DNA of 64,000 nucleotides from Delphinus delphis (Eukaryota > Chordata > Mammalia > Artiodactyla > Delphinidae), in the NCBI RefSeq assembly GCF_949987515.2, contig NC_082694.2, positions 65,966,080 through 66,030,079 on the forward strand, given 5' to 3'. Below are positions 1 through 13,200 of the stretch, piece after piece. Every line of letters starts with the position of its first letter. Position 1 is the stretch's first letter. A program made the translations under genes and the position numbers. The notes beneath the pieces are model-generated. The model was not told the DNA's origin. It saw only the letters and a program-made list of their open reading frames with translations, and did not search any database.

Positions 1-540
1 AGCCTTGAAGGAGAAGCTCCAGCCAGCATGGAGCAATCCTACCTGTAATGGCCAACACTTAGATAGTGCTGACCACATGGCAGGCCTGGCTTTACTTGAC
101 TCACTGAATCCTCATAATAACTCTATGAGGAGGTACAATTATTAGCCCCATTTTACAGTTGAGAAACAGAAACAGAGAATTAAGTGACCTGCCTAAAGTG
201 TTAGAGCTGGGATTTGAGCCCTGGAGTCTGGCTCTGAGACATATTCCTAACACCACAACTGTATCGCCTCCTGTAAGCCTTCATCATAAGCTCGTGATGT
301 ATTTTAGGCTCCTGTTTGCTGCTCATAATACCTTGTGCACCGATAGAATCTTCTACTTTGTCTGGGTAATGGAATCAATCCCTGTCTATCTTCTGCCCTC
401 CTTTCCATTTTTATAGGTGAAAAGAATGAGGATAAAAATGGTACCAGTACCTAACAAGATTATTTTAAGGAATGAATGAAGACAATACTTAGAACATTGT
501 CTAGCACATTGTAAGCACTCTAAACACTAGCTATTGTTAC
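1..540 (-). repeat. MIR SINE fossils
   Basis: About 60-280 carries the MIR core in antisense: CCCCATTTTACAGTTGAGAAAC, AAGTGACCTGCC, GAGCTGGGATTTGAGCC. 440-540 has a second MIR-like stretch (GAATGAATGAA, TTGTCTAGCACATTG). Nothing else is recognisable in this stretch. Confidence 0.7.
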
Positions 541-1490
541 TATGACTGATTTGGGAGGGACGGCATAGAGTAGCAGCCACAGGGACCATCCTCTGGGATT
601 TCTTGGGCTTTCACTGTCCAGTCATCTCAGCTTCAGTCTTCAGCCATTTTCAGCAAACACTTTTAAGGAGAAATGTGGGTCAGAGGAAACCATTTGGGGA
701 GGCCGGGGTAGCCTGGCAGGGAGCGTGCGTAGTGCCTTTCTTCTCACATTTTCTTGCCTATCACTGTTAGAAGGTTGCCTCCCAATCTAAAGCTTGCTCA
801 GTGCCTAACCAGAGGCCTGACTGGCATCCCCTAAACTTCAGTTATATAATGGCTGAGGTGGCAGCAAGGCTCCTTAGGCCATGTCTGCCTTCTAGGCTTT
901 TCTAGGTAATGGGAAAGCTTCATACTCCAGGCAACTGTTAAACCATCATGGGTATCATGCTACCTCGTGTACTCATCTAGGCTAGGCAGGTTCAACAACA
1001 GTGCAAGAGTCAGGGGCATGAAACTAGGCTCAGCTTTCTACGCCTCATGAAGAAGCAAAGTTGCTTCGCATCCCATAGTTCATGTTCTCTCTCTCTCTCC
1101 TTTCGCCTACCTCTTCCTTCTTCTTGTCTTCCCTCTCTCTAACAATTAACCCTAATCCATTTTGCTGCTGTAGAAGCTCCTTCTATTGCTTCCTTCAGCT
1201 TCTCTGGGTTTGAGGAGTTGGTAACCCACTCCCCACACCCTCCCCTCCCCCCACCAGCAGGCAGTCAGGTTCTGTAAATGCCTGTGACTGTGCCTGGAGC
1301 AAATGGCACTGAAAGGATCCAACTCCTCATCCTCCTCAATGTTTCCTGCAACACCAGCCTCAGCAAGAGACAATGCTGAGAATTACACTTATACCTGGAG
1401 ACCCTACGTGATATTTCCCCGAACTGAATTTGGGACTTAGAGTCACTTTCTTCTAAAAATTTTATTTCATGAATAATAACAAATTCCATT
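541..1490. other. Non-coding sequence, CT-rich patch
   Basis: No gene or clear repeat is seen. 1080-1142 is pyrimidine-rich (CTCTCTCTCTCC and similar). The short open frames here show no recognisable domain. Confidence 0.5.
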
Positions 1491-1494
1491 TCTC

Positions 1495-1605
1495 AAGCAT
1501 GTACCTATGCTAGGTATTAATCTAAGCACTTTACATACAACATTTCATTTAATTACCATAACAGGCCTATGAGATAGATAATATTATTATCCTCATTCAG
1601 TGGAT
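1495..1605 (-). repeat. MIR SINE fossil
   Basis: Antisense MIR: TAAGCACTTTACATACAAC, then ATTTCATTTAATTACC and a TATTATTATCCTCATT stretch. Confidence 0.65.
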
Positions 1606-1812
1606 CAGCACTGTCCAATAGAACTTTCTGCAATGATGGAAATGTCCTTTCTGCCAATACAGTAGCCACTAGTCACATGTTGGTATTGAACAATTGAAAT
1701 GGGCTAGTGTGACTGAGGTATTGCAGATTTGATTTAATTTAATTTAATTTTATTTTATTTAAATGTAAGTCGCCAATATGGCTTGTGGCTACCATATTGG
1801 AAGACACAGAAT
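1606..1812. mobile_element. hAT-Charlie-type DNA transposon fossil
   Basis: About 205 bp starting CAGCACTGTCCAATAGAAC and ending in its approximate inverse, CATATTGGAAGACACAG, with an AT-rich TTTAATTTAATT centre. This is the layout of non-autonomous hAT elements of the MER5/MER33 type; the exact family is uncertain. Confidence 0.6.
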
Positions 1813-2590
1813 TGTAGACGTAGATCTTCACAGCAGAGTTGCCACGGTGTCAGACGGAGGAATTGAAATTTCATCTTTGTCCCCATTCTTTAGTGAAAAA
1901 CATGTTCATTTCTCAACTGAAGAATGGGCTGGGGGCCCAAAACATGTTCAGGACTCAGCACCCAGCCCCACTGTGGATTTTGGCCTATGGCCATCCCAGA
2001 ATGAAGTGTTGCCTACCCAGACACCGACGTTCATCTTCCAAGTAGCCAGAGCAGAGTTTCCAAAAGGATCACTTACTATAAATGATTCACCTTGGTTTCA
2101 GCATGAGTTATTCCGGAAAGGAAGGGGTTAACAAAGTGGCGTTCTGAATGTAGGCTGTGAAGGCAACAGGTAGCAGAAGGCGACAGAAAGAGAGCACACC
2201 AACAGCCAATTGCCACGGAGCCAAAGAACTCTGATTCCAATAAAGCAGAGTTCTCTAGCAAAAATAGAAAAGGGAGTGACGCTGCCACCTGGCGCAGCCT
2301 GAATTGTGGCCACCGGCTGAAAGGGCCTATGTCTGAAGACCAACACGCTAAACCGGGTGTTTCCTCATCCAAGAGCAGCACACCATCTCGGGGAGGGCAT
2401 GAGGAGCCTTTGACAAGAACACAGGAATCGCTGTCCAAAACATAGGAAGTGATGCCGTGTTAGAAGGGACACCTCCAGAGACAACTGCAGGGGAGTGCCT
2501 CGTTTGGTACCACTTCAGGTATGGGTTATGGGTGTGGATGCAGAGGGGAAGAGGGAGGAGGAGAGGGGAGAGGTCGAGATCTCCTACAGG
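1813..2590. other. Non-coding sequence, no recognised element
   Basis: Short open frames on both strands (for example 1778-2131) show no known domain. No splice-bounded calpain exon was found here. Confidence 0.4.
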
Positions 2591-2594
2591 ACAT

Positions 2595-3038
2595 AACCAA
2601 CAGGAGCTACATAGATATATCCTATTGATTTATTTATTATGAGGAATTGGCACACATAATTATGGAGGCTGAGGCGTCCCAAGATCTGCTATCTGCAAGC
2701 TGGAGACCCAGGGAAGCTGATGGTGTAGTTTAGTCCAAGTGGGAAGGCCTGAGGACCAGGGGGGCTGATGATGTAATTCCCAGTCCCAGGACAGGAGAAG
2801 ACCAATGTCCCAGCTCAGCAGTCAGGCTGAGAAGGGGTGAATTCTCCCTTCCTCTACGTTTTGTTCTATTCAAGGCCTCAATACATTGGATGATGTCCAT
2901 CCAATATTGGGGAGGGCAATCTTGTTTACTGAGTCCACTGATTCAAATGCTAACACTCCTTAGAAATAGTGTGTAGCCAAAAATCTGGGTACCCCATGAG
3001 CCAGTCAAATTGGCACATAAAATGAACTATCACAGCTT
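2595..3038. repeat. Old interspersed repeat, family uncertain
   Basis: The text is a familiar high-copy mammalian repeat (CATAATTATGGAGGCTGAG, AAGATCTGCTATCTGCAAG, ending near CACATAAAATGAACTATCACA). I believe it is an old L1M 3' region or LTR but cannot settle which. Confidence 0.5.
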
Positions 3039-3164
3039 CCTTCTGTACAAATGATGTTGCAGAGACCTCAAAGGGCCAGTCCATCTCACAGAGTCAGAAA
3101 ACACTGAAGACCCTGCCTGCCAGTGTGGTCCATGGGGAAGGCATTATGGGAGCGGAGTGCCTGG

Positions 3165-3372
3165 TGCACAGCCTGATTCCTGTGGGACCTAGGATAAATC
3201 ACTCAACCTCTCTGAACCTGCTCCTGGCTGGGCCTCAGAATCACCTGAGGAGCTGTGTGGATCCTGAACTCTACCTCCATCTGACCTACTAAATCCAGGT
3301 CATGGGGGGCGGCCTCCAGCAGTCTCCATGTCTGCGAAACTCCTGCGTGATTCTGAATCACACTCGGGGTAC
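3165..3372 (+). repeat. MIR fragment followed by MER5A fossil
   Basis: 3175-3215 resembles MIR (AAATCACTCAACCTCTCTGAACC). 3228-3372 resembles MER5A (GGCCTCAGAATCACCTGAGG, GATTCTGAATCACAC). Confidence 0.5.
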
Positions 3373-3639
3373 AGACTGCCCATCACCAGTCTTACCACAT
3401 TCTCTAACTGCCCTGGTGTGCCCAGCCCACCTAGTGACAGGGGACCTGCCCAGAGCCAGGGGATTTTTATCTACCAACCATCTTGATCTATTTTCTCTGT
3501 GGGCCTGGTCTCAGAAAGTCGGCCCAGCAGACTGAAATGCTTCTGGGTATAATTTCTGTCTCCTCCTACCTTTGCTCTTTTTGGATCACCCAGGACCCCT
3601 CTAAAGCCCAGAGTGAGGAAGGAACAGGCAGCTCAGGAC

Positions 3640-4082
3640 AGGAGATAAAAAAAATGCTGGTTTGGTACCTAACTTTTATGCACACAATTCTAGTGTTTGC
3701 CCATAAATTTGATGTTGACAATTGATTTTTGATTTGAAATAATTATCCTTTAATTTTCATAAAGTATCTTTCTATTCCTAATTAACTAAAATTTTGGGTT
3801 TTTTCATTTTCGATTTTGTTATTTTGGTAAATCAGAGAAAGTTGTGCATTTATCAAATGCCTTCAAGGCATTTATTGGAAAGATTGCAATTGTTTCTCCT
3901 TTGGCCCATGTAAATGGTATTTTATACCATTAGATATCCTGATAGGAAACCATCCTGGCATCCTGCATTTCTATGGCAAACCCTACTTAATGGTAGTGGG
4001 TTAGTTGTATAATTTATTGTTGATTCATTTGCCGGGTATTTATTTCAGTATATTTCCGTAAATGAAATCAGTCTGTGATGTG

Positions 4083-4116
<34 letters not shown>

Positions 4117-4690
4117 CTCTCTCTCAGGTTGGGCATCCAGGCTGTGCTGACTTCTTAAAATAACCGGTTGCAGGATTCTTTCTTTTTTTAAACACAAACT
4201 GTAAGCGACACAGGAATTATTTTCTAAAAGTTTGAGAGAATTCAGCAAGAAAATTTTGAGCTTAGAAGCCTTGACAGAGATAATAGGGAGATATTCTTTG
4301 ATCATTTAAAAATACTGTTTCAAGGTTATTGATTTTCAGGTTATTTACCAACTTGGATCATTTTGGCCATGTTAATTCTTGTCAGAAAATCATCAGTATG
4401 CTTAAACTGATTAGTATAGAATTTTACATCATGTGTTTATACTGCTAAAACCTCCTTTCTATTTCTAATTTTATTTGGGTTTCTCTAGCATATTAGCCAA
4501 AGTTTGGGTCTAAGTAAACCTTCTCCCCAAATACAATGTATTCAATATTTGCATTACTGATCTTGCTGTGTTTCTATTTTGTAATTCACCAGTTGTTCTG
4601 TTTATCATTTCTTTCTGCCTATGTGTGTGAGGCTCTTTTGGTCTTTCTAATATCAAAGAGTTGACTGTGTAATCCACGTTTTTATTCTCT
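3640..4690 (-). mobile_element. Old L1, antisense ORF2 remnant
   Basis: AT-rich text with the antisense L1 ORF2 flavour (ATCAAATGCCTTCAAGGCAT, TAGATATCCTGATAGGAAACC). It is interrupted by a (GT)n run at about 4083-4114. No open frame remains. Confidence 0.6.
4083..4114. repeat. (GT)n microsatellite
   Basis: About 16 uninterrupted GT units inside the old L1. Confidence 0.9.
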
Positions 4691-4696
4691 TTCGGT

Positions 4697-7600
4697 TTTT
4701 TTTTTTTAACATCTTTATTGGGGTATAATTGCTTTACAATGGTGTGTTAGTTTCTGCTTTAAAACAAACTGAATCAGTTATACATATACATATGTTCCCA
4801 TATCTCTTCCCTCTTGCGTCTCCCTCCCTCCCACACCTCCAGGCGGTCACAAAGCAACGAGCTGATATCCCTGTGCTATGCAGCTGCTTCCCACTAGCTA
4901 TCTACCTTACGTTTGGTAGTGTATATATGTCCATGCCTCTCTCTCGCTTTGTCACAGCTCACCCTTCCCCCTCCCCATATCCTCAAGTCCGTTCTCCAGT
5001 AGGTCTGTGTCTTTATTTCTGTCTTACCCCTACATTCTTCATGACATTTATTTTCTTAAATTCCATATATATGTGTTAGCATATGGTATTTGTCTTTCTG
5101 ACTTACTTCACTCTGTATGACAGACTCTAGGTCCATCCACCTCATTACAAATAGCTCAATTTCGTTTCTTTTTATGGCTGAGTAATATTCCATAGTATAT
5201 ACGTGCCACATCTTCTTTATCCATTCATCCGATGATGGGCACTTAGGTTGTTTCCATCTCCGGGCTATTGTAAATAGAACTGCAATGAACATTTTGGTAC
5301 ATGACTCTTTTTGAATTATGATTTTATCAGGGTATATGCCCACTAGTGGGGTTGCTGGGTCATACGGTAGTTCTATTTGTAGTTTTTTAAGGAACCTCCA
5401 TACTGTTCTCCATAGTGGCTGAACCAATTCACATTCCCACCAGCAGTGCAAGAGGGTTCCCTTTTCTCCACACCCTCTCCAGCATTTATTGTTTCTAGAT
5501 TTTTTTGATGATGGCCATTCTGACTGATGTGAGATGATATCTCATTGTAGTTTTGATTTGCATTTCTCTAATGATTAATGATGTTGAGCATTCTTTCATG
5601 TGTTTGTTGGCAGTCTGTATATCTTCTTTGGAGAAATGTCTATTTAGGTCTTCTGCCCATTTCTGGATTGGGTTGTTTGTTTTTTTGTTATTGAGCTGCA
5701 TGAGCTGCTTGTAAATTTTGGAGATTAATCCTTTGTCAGTTGCTTCATTTGCAAATATTTTCTCCCATTCTGAGGGTTGTCTTTTGGTCTTATTTATGGT
5801 TTCCTTTGCTGTGCAAAAGCTTTCAAGTTTCATTAGGTCCCATTTGTTTATTTTTGTTTTTATTTCCACTTCTCTAGGAGGTGGGTCAAAAAGGATCTTG
5901 CTGTGATTTATGTCATAGAGTGTTCTGCCTATGTTTTCCTCTAAGAGTTTGATAGTTTCTGGCCTTACATTTAGGTCTTTAATCCATTTTGAGCTTATTT
6001 TTGTGTATGGTGTTAGGGAGTGATCTAATCTCTTACTTTTACATGTACCTGTCCAGTTTTCCCAGCACCACTTATTGAAGAGGCTGTCCTTTCTCCACTG
6101 TACATTCCTGCCTCCTTTATCAAAGATAAGGTGACCATATGTGCGTGGGTTTATCTCTGGGCTTTCTATCCTGTTCCATTGATCTATCTTTCTGTTTTTG
6201 TGCCAGTACCATACTGTCTTTATTACTGTAGCTTTGTAGTATAGTCTGAAGTCAGGGAACCTGATTCCTCCAGCTCCATTTTTCGTTCTCAAGATTGCTT
6301 TGGCTATTCAGGGTCTTTTGTGTTTCCATACAAATTGCGAAATATTTTGTTCTAGTTCTGTGAAAAATGCCAGTGGTAGTTTGATAGGGATTGCATTGAA
6401 TCTACAGGTTGCTTTGGGTAGTAGAGTCATTTTCACAATGTTGATTCTTCCAATCCAAGAACATGGTATATCTCTCCATCTATTTGTATCATCTTTAATT
6501 TCTTTCATCAGTGTCTTATACTTTTCTGCATACAGGTCTTTTGTCTCCTTAGGTAGGTTTATTCCTAGATATTTTATTCTTTTTGTTGCAGTGGTAAATG
6601 GGAGTGTTTTCTTGATTTCACTTTCAGATTTTTCATCATTAGTGTATAGGAATGCCAGAGATTTCTGTGCATTAATTTTGTAACCTGCTACTTTACCAAA
6701 TTCATTAATTAGCTCTAGTAGTTTTCTGGTAGCATCTTTAGGATTCTCTATGTATAGTATCATGTCATCTGCAAACAATGACAGCTTTACTTCTTCTTTT
6801 CCGATTTGGATTCCTTTTATTTCCTTTTCTTCTCTGATTGCTGTAGCTAAAACTTCCAAAACTATGTTGAATAAGAGTGGTGAGAGTGGGCAGCCTCGTC
6901 TTGTTCCTGATCTTAGTGGAAATGCTTTCAGTTTTTCACCATTAAGGATGATGTTGGCTGTGGGCTTGTCATATATGGCCTTTATTATGTTCAGGAATGT
7001 TCCCTCTATGCCTACTTTCTGGAGATTTTTATCATAAATGAGTGTTGAATTTTGTCGAAAGCTTTCTCTGCATCTATTGAGATGATCATATGGTTTTTCT
7101 CCTTCCATTTGTTAATATGGTGTATCACATTGATTGATTTGCATATATTGAAGAATCCTTGCATTCCTGGAATAAACCCCACTTGATCATGGTGTATGAT
7201 CCTTTTAATGTGCTGTTGGATTCTGTTTGCTAGTATTTTGTTGAGGATTTTTGCATCTATGTTCATCAGTGATATTGGCCTGTAGTTTTCTTTCTTTGTG
7301 ACATCCTTGTCTGGTTTTGGTGTCAAGGTGATGGTGGCCTCATAGAAGGAATTTGGGAATGTTCCTCCCTCTGCTATATTTTGGAAGAGTTTGAGAAGGA
7401 TAGGTGTTAGCTCTTCTCTAAATGTTTGATAGAATTTGCCTGTGAAGCCATCTGGTCCTGGGCTTTTGTTTGTTGGAAGATTTTTAATCAGAGTTTCAAT
7501 TTCAGTGCTTGTGATTGGTCTGTTCATATTTTCTATTTCTTCCTGATTCAGTCTTGGCAGGTTGTGCATTTCTAAGAATTTGTCCATTTCTTCCAGGTTG

Positions 7601-8790
7601 TCCGTTTTATTGGCATAGAGTTGCTTGTAGTAATCTCTCATGATCTTTTGTATTTCTGTAGTGTCAGTTGTTACTTCTCCTTTTTCATTTCTAATTCTAT
7701 TGATTTGAGTCTTCTCTCTTTTTTTCTTGATGTGTCTGGCTAATGGTTTATCAATTTTGTTTATCTTCTCAAAGAAACAGCTTTTGTTTTATTGATCTTT
7801 GCTATTGTTTCCTTCATTTCTTTTTCAATTATTTCTGATCTGATTTTTATGATTTCTTTCCTTCTGCTAGCTTTGGGTTTTTTTTGTTCCTCTTTCTCTA
7901 ATTGCTTGAGGTGCAAGGTTAGGTTTTTTATTCGAGATGTTTCCTGCTTCTTAAGGTGGGCTTGTATTGCTGTAAACTTCCCTCTTAGAACTGCTTTGCT
8001 GCATCCCATAGGTTTTGGGTCATTGTGTCTCCATTGTCATTTGTTTCTAGGTATTTTTTTATTTCCTCTTTGATTTCTTCAGTGATCACTTCGTTATTAA
8101 GTAGTGTATTGTTTAGCCTCCATGTGTTTGTATTTTTTACAGATCTTTTTCTGTAATTGATATCTAGTCTCATGGCGTTGTGGTCAGAAAAGATACTTGA
8201 TACAATTTCAATTTTCTTAAATTTACCGAGGCTTGATTTGTGACCCAAGATATGATCTATCCTAGAGAATGTTCCATGAGCACTTGAGAAAAATGTGTAT
8301 TCTGTTGTTTCTGGATGGAGTGTCCTATAAATATCAATTAAGTCCATCTTGTTTAATGTATCATTTAAAGCTTGTGTTTCCTTATTCATTTTCATTTTGG
8401 ATGATCTGTCATTGGTGAAAGTGGGGTGTTAAAGTCCCCTACTATGAATGTGTTACTGTCGATTTCCCCTTTTATGGCTGTTAGTATTTGCCTTATGTAT
8501 TGAGGTGCTCCTATGTTGGGTGCATAAATATTTACACTTGTTATATCTTCTTCTTGGATCAATCCCTTGATCATTATGTAGTGTCCTTCTTTGTCTCTTC
8601 TAATAGTCCTTATTTTAGCGTCTATTTTGTCTGATATGAGAATTGCTACTCCAGCTTCCTTTTGGTTTCCATTTGCATGGAATATCTTTTTCCATCCCCT
8701 TACTTTCAGTCTGTATGTGTCTCTAGGTCTGAAGTGGGTCTCTTGTAGACAGCATATATATGGGTCTTGTTTTTGTATCCATTCAGCTCT
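4697..8790 (-). mobile_element. 5'-truncated L1 with broken ORF2, about 4.1 kb
   Basis: The antisense element begins on this strand with poly-T (4697-4709) and the cetartiodactyl L1 3' end (AACATCTTTATTGGGGTATA). Reading right to left, ORF2 domains appear in order: endonuclease (8883-8392: CCLQETHF, VGDFNTPLS), reverse transcriptase (7641-6308: [28 protein letters not shown], catalytic FADDM) and the C-terminal Cys-rich part (5451-5056: [18 protein letters not shown]). Frames change repeatedly, for example near 8395, 8009, 7640, 7108, 6300 and 5490, so it cannot encode an active enzyme. ORF1 and the 5' UTR are missing: homology stops at the codons for AEWIQKQD near 8790. No convincing target-site duplication was found. 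Confidence 0.95.
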
Positions 8791-8879
8791 CTCTCGTTTT
8801 ATAAGGAATGCATTTGAGATGCTGGGTTTATCCATGAGTGTGGTCTTTTTAATTTTGCAAATATTACAGAAACATGGAA

Positions 8880-9185
8880 TCAATATTTATTGAACAGGTC
8901 CCTTGTCTGATGCTACACTGAGTATTTCACATCCTTCCTCCTTTGTAAAATGCAGACTCCTGCTTTGCAAGTCTGTCGGGAGACCACTGTGAATGAAGCA
9001 TCTAGTCCTCGGCGAGGGTTTGGTAACAGCAGCCAGGGCACCAATGGCTTTCTCATTTGACTCCCACTTTACATATGAAGAAACTGAGGTTCAGCAAAGT
9101 AAAGAAAGTTGCTCAAGGTCACCCAGGGAACAATGCAGGCAGGATTCCACACCAGGCTCGGTTCAATCACTCTCAGCACACCTAC
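8880..9185 (-). repeat. MIR SINE fossil
   Basis: AATATTTATTGAACAGG at the left, then ACATATGAAGAAACTGAGG, TTGCTCAAGGTCACCCAG and a CAGGATTCCACACCAGG end: antisense MIR. Confidence 0.7.
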
Positions 9186-10665
9186 CCCTCCTCTGTCCAT
9201 CATGGGGGTAAACCAGGGGTAAACGACGAAGAAGCTGCAGCTGTGCTGGGTCTAGAAAGCTGAGCCACACTGTCTTTTTTACCCCATCCAAAAACCTGAT
9301 GGCCTCCACCCTCTTCTTTAATCCCTGAGTGGAGGATCTCCAGCTAGCCTCCACTGAGACCTTGAGTTCCCTTTTCCAGTAGAAGGTGAGGGGACAGCTA
9401 AAGCCACTGAAGTGCCCCAAGTTGCTTTGACACTGGGAGAGTTGCTCCCTCCAGGGCCCTGTGGAGAGCTGCCCTTCCTGCTGGTGTTGGGAGAGACCCC
9501 AGGTTCTGAGCAGCCAAGGGTAGGGCATAGGGTCAGCTGGATGCCTCCATCGCAAGGGCCTGAGCCTGAGCGCCCTGCCCTGGCCATCTGAGAGGGCTGG
9601 TTATGTGCAGAGAAGATGGTGGGAGGAGGCCTGGTGAGGTGGGCTGGCTGACTTGTTTGCAGACACGCACACCTTTGTTTTCCCCTTGGCGGCTCCACCA
9701 GGAAACTGGCCGGCAGTATACGAAGGGCTGACAGGTCTCACAAGATACAGGACTCCACACGTTCATGGCTGTTGAGTAGATGAATCTACTTTGCCGCCCT
9801 GCTCTCTGGGGACTTATTTGTCAATGTGAAAAGAAATGATACAGGAACAGTTACCAAATTACACAAATCCACACAATGGAAATCCAGGAAGAGATGCACA
9901 GAGAGGATGCTCAGAATAGTCCTGTGGGCTTCTGGTAGCAGGAGAATCTAGAGGCTGCTTGGGGTCTTCCAGAATCCGTCTGTGTGTTAGCCAGGGAGTG
10001 GGCAAAGGCCTGAATAATGCACATCCTCTGTCCTGTACAGCACATGGCTGGACTTGAACCTGGAGCTCAGAATGTCTACACTGACTTCTGAGAGATGACA
10101 TTTCACAAGGAAAGCGTGGTTATGCTTATAAAAGTTTCCTCTAGTAAATGCATCCTCTTCTTTTTTGGTTGTTTATAAACTCCTAATGAAACAGTGCTGT
10201 TGGTACCAGGATGGCTGATCATTTGATGTAAGGATCCTGAGTCCTTATCTCTTGGCACAGATTGCTTATGCATTTATTGCCTGTTTGGTCAGTTACATAT
10301 ACACCCTTTTGACATCTGCCTTGCTGTTAGCAATAAAACCTGAAGAATGAGGGCAGCTTTCCTACCTCATATTTTAAACACCTGTTTAAAGAAGTAACCT
10401 CTACCCCTCAAAGACAAAGAGAGTGATGTCTTGGGTAGCACACTGGGAGATAGAGGAATGAAAGATGCTCATGGCTTTTCTCCCTCTTTCCTAAGGATTT
10501 ATTGAAGGGTAAATCAGAGCCTCACTTCATCCTGGAAGGTGTGAGCAGTTTCGACATCCAACAGGGGGAGGCAGGTAAGAACTCAACCTCTTCTTTCCCA
10601 GCCCTGGATTGACGCAGGCTGCCCAAAGTCAGCCTCAGAGTAGGGGGGGTCAAGAGCAGTGCCCA
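9186..10665. other. Non-repeat sequence, no gene recognised
   Basis: Open frames such as 9163-9555 (-) and 9318-9698 (-) have no recognisable domain and no supporting splice structure. The recalled CAPN13 Cys-exon motif (DCWFLAALGSL) was looked for by eye here and not seen. Confidence 0.4.
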
Positions 10666-10671
10666 CCCAGA

Positions 10672-10804
10672 CCCTGAGCGGCTGGGCCCCTGAGCCATGG
10701 CCGCTGAGCCTGCGGGTCCGGAGCCTGTGCTCCGCAACAGGAGAGGCCACAACGGTGAGAGGCCCGCGTATAGAAAGAAAAAAAAAAAAAAGAAAAGAAA
10801 AGAC
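10672..10804 (+). mobile_element. 5'-truncated CHR-type SINE
   Basis: Starts at CTGAGCGGCTGGGCCCCTGAG, continues GCCATGGCCGCTGAGCC to GAGAGGCCCGCGTATAG, and ends in an A-rich tail. It matches the 3' two-thirds of the SINE at 33525-33734; the tRNA-like head is missing. Confidence 0.88.
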
Positions 10805-13200
10805 ACTGTGATGCAGAATAGAGCAGCATTAAATTTATGTATTAATTTGGAAAAATCAAACTTTTATTACTGTAGTTATTCCTTTCCAAAAAGACAGTAT
10901 ATCTTTCCATTTATTTGGAACTAGTTTTATGCCCTTCAGTAAAATGTTATAGTTATGTTTCGATATTCATGCTATACCCATCTTGGTAAATGTATTCTCA
11001 GATATTTTACAAGTTTGTAGCTAATATGAATGATTTTTCTAACTAGACGTTGCTAAAAAGAGGAAAGCTATTCCTTGTTTTATATTAAGTTGTATCTAGC
11101 CACCTTACCAAATTCTTTTATTAGTTCTAATTTTTTTCTTTAGTAGTGTCTGGATTTTTTTTTAGTTATATTATCCACAAAGATAATTTTGCCTCTTCTT
11201 TTAATATTTATAGAGCTTATTTTGCTCTTTTGCCTTGTTGCATTAATTAGAAGGTTGCAATTTTGAATAAGAGTGACGAGCAAAATCCTGCTGTCTCTTG
11301 GTTTTAGTGACATACTTTCCTGGTTTGTCATTCTTTTAATCCACTGTTAGATTAAATTTGCTAAAAATTTTATTAGAATTTTTACATCTGTATCACATGT
11401 GGAATTGGCTTCCCATTGTTCGTTGTTTTTACTGTGGAGTTATGCTTGCGTTTTAATATGAACCTATTGAGATTTACTTTGATCTGAAATAATTTGTATA
11501 ATGGCTGTTAATCATTGATTATCTGTTCTTTAAAAGTAAAATAGGCAATAGTTAAATCGTCTGGACCTATCTCCTTTTTATTTATTTATTTATTTTTGCG
11601 GTACGCGGGCTTCCCACCGCTGTGGCCTCTCCCGTTGCAGAGCACAGGCTCCGGACACACAGGCCTAGCGGCCGTGGCTCACGGGCCCAGCCGCTCCGTG
11701 GCACGCGGGATCCTCCCAGACCGGGACACGAACCCGTGTCCCCCGCATCGGCAGGCGGACACCCAACCACTGCGCCACCAGGGAAGCCCCTCTATCTCCT
11801 TTTTAAATATGATTTCTTAAACTCTTCTGATGTGTTCAATAGCTGTTGATCTGCTTGGGCCTCTTATTTCTTCTAGAGTTAATTCTTGAAATTTATATTT
11901 TGCCAAGAGAACCAACTGTTTCTTCTGTAGTTCCAAATTTATTGCACCAAAGTTGCTTATATAATTCTCTGAAAATTTATTTTATTTCTTCTAATTTGTG
12001 ATTAAGTCAACTTTATTAATCCCTAAACTATATTTTTATTTTTCCTTTTTTTCTTAATCCAGCTCTTCTTAATCCAACCAATCTACTGTATTAGTTTTTG
12101 AATGACTCAACTTTCAATTTTCATTGTTCTTTCTATTCTTTTTCTTTTAGGGTTTTGATTTCCATATAATTAATTTCAATTTATTTTTATTAATTCCCAT
12201 TTACTTTCTCCTGGTCAATTTTATTGGTTTTTTGTTTTCTGAAACTATACACTTAATATTCTTTCTTTTTTTATTCATGATAAAGGATTTAAGACTAAAA
12301 TTTTCCTTCTCAGATCTTTTCTGTATCCATCAATTTTAATATCAAATGTCTTTTATTAATTTTAAGTTAATATGTTTTTAGCTTTTTTATGATGTTTTTA
12401 GTTTTGATTTAGTTTTATAGGGGATCATCTCTTGGTTGTAGAATTTTAGACTTATTAGATGATGATCAGAGTATTCTGATCATCATAAACTCTCACATTT
12501 GGGGAAATTATTAAAGTTTTATTCATGGCCAGGTCCACAACAGTTTTTATAGATGCTTCATGGACATATGAGAAGAGTATATATTATCCATGATAATATA
12601 TCCATGATATATGGAATCAAGCTCCCTGATTTGCAGATTGTGTAATCTGCAATTATCTCTTCTATCTTGGCTTATTTTTTGTCTATTTGATTTGTCATAT
12701 TCTAAAAGAAGTGAGTTAAAGTTCTTCCCCAAAGTTATAGTTTGGAGGGTTCCTCATGTTCTGGCTTTATACTTTTCCTTCTATATTCTTTGGTGCCCAA
12801 ATATTTATGTTCTTGCTCTCAGGTTGTTGCAATAAAGCTTACACAATATCCCTCTTTGCTGTATTTAATGCTTCTGAACTTGAATTCCTCTTTATCCGAT
12901 ATTCACTTTGCTACTCCAGCTTCCTGTTACTTACATTTCCCTATTATATCCTTTCACTATCAATTTCATTTTCACTATGTTACCAGTATATTTCTTGTCC
13001 AAAGCATATTCAGAACTCATTACTCACCATTGTTTCTTTCAGCCTTCATTTCGTCTTAAGATTTTTGTTCCAATTTCATCCACATTTGGTAGGAGTAGTT
13101 CCTTGAATAGTTTTCTCAGATTACATGAGTATTTTTCATTTGCTCTTACTTAAGAACAATATTTCGGTTGGGTTTAGGATTTTTGGATTACATTCCTTTT
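10805..13200 (-). mobile_element. Old L1 remnants, antisense, split by a SINE
   Basis: AT-rich text matching antisense L1 ORF2 (for example ATCTTTCCATTTATTTGG, TGTATTCTCAGATATTTTA, TGTGGAATTGGCTTCCC, CTACTCCAGCTTCCTG at 12910). It carries many stops. A SINE is inserted at 11581-11791. The right end grades into L1-like text up to about 13530. Confidence 0.65.
11581..11791 (-). mobile_element. CHR-type SINE with 14-bp target-site duplication
   Basis: Antisense: TTTATTTATTTATTTTTGCGG tail, GAGCACAGGCTCCGG, GGGATCCTCCCAGACC, ending ACTGCGCCACCAGGGAAGC. Flanked by CTATCTCCTTTTTA at 11567-11580 and 11792-11805. Confidence 0.93.

Noticed and set aside
5056..8883. Several minus-strand open frames of 80-266 aa with enzyme domains
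   Set aside because: They are fragments of one broken L1 ORF2, not host genes.
9770..9830. CCGCCCTGCTCTCTGGGGAC as the catalytic Cys exon
   Set aside because: Only a few bases resemble the AALGSL codons; flanking sequence and splice sites do not fit.
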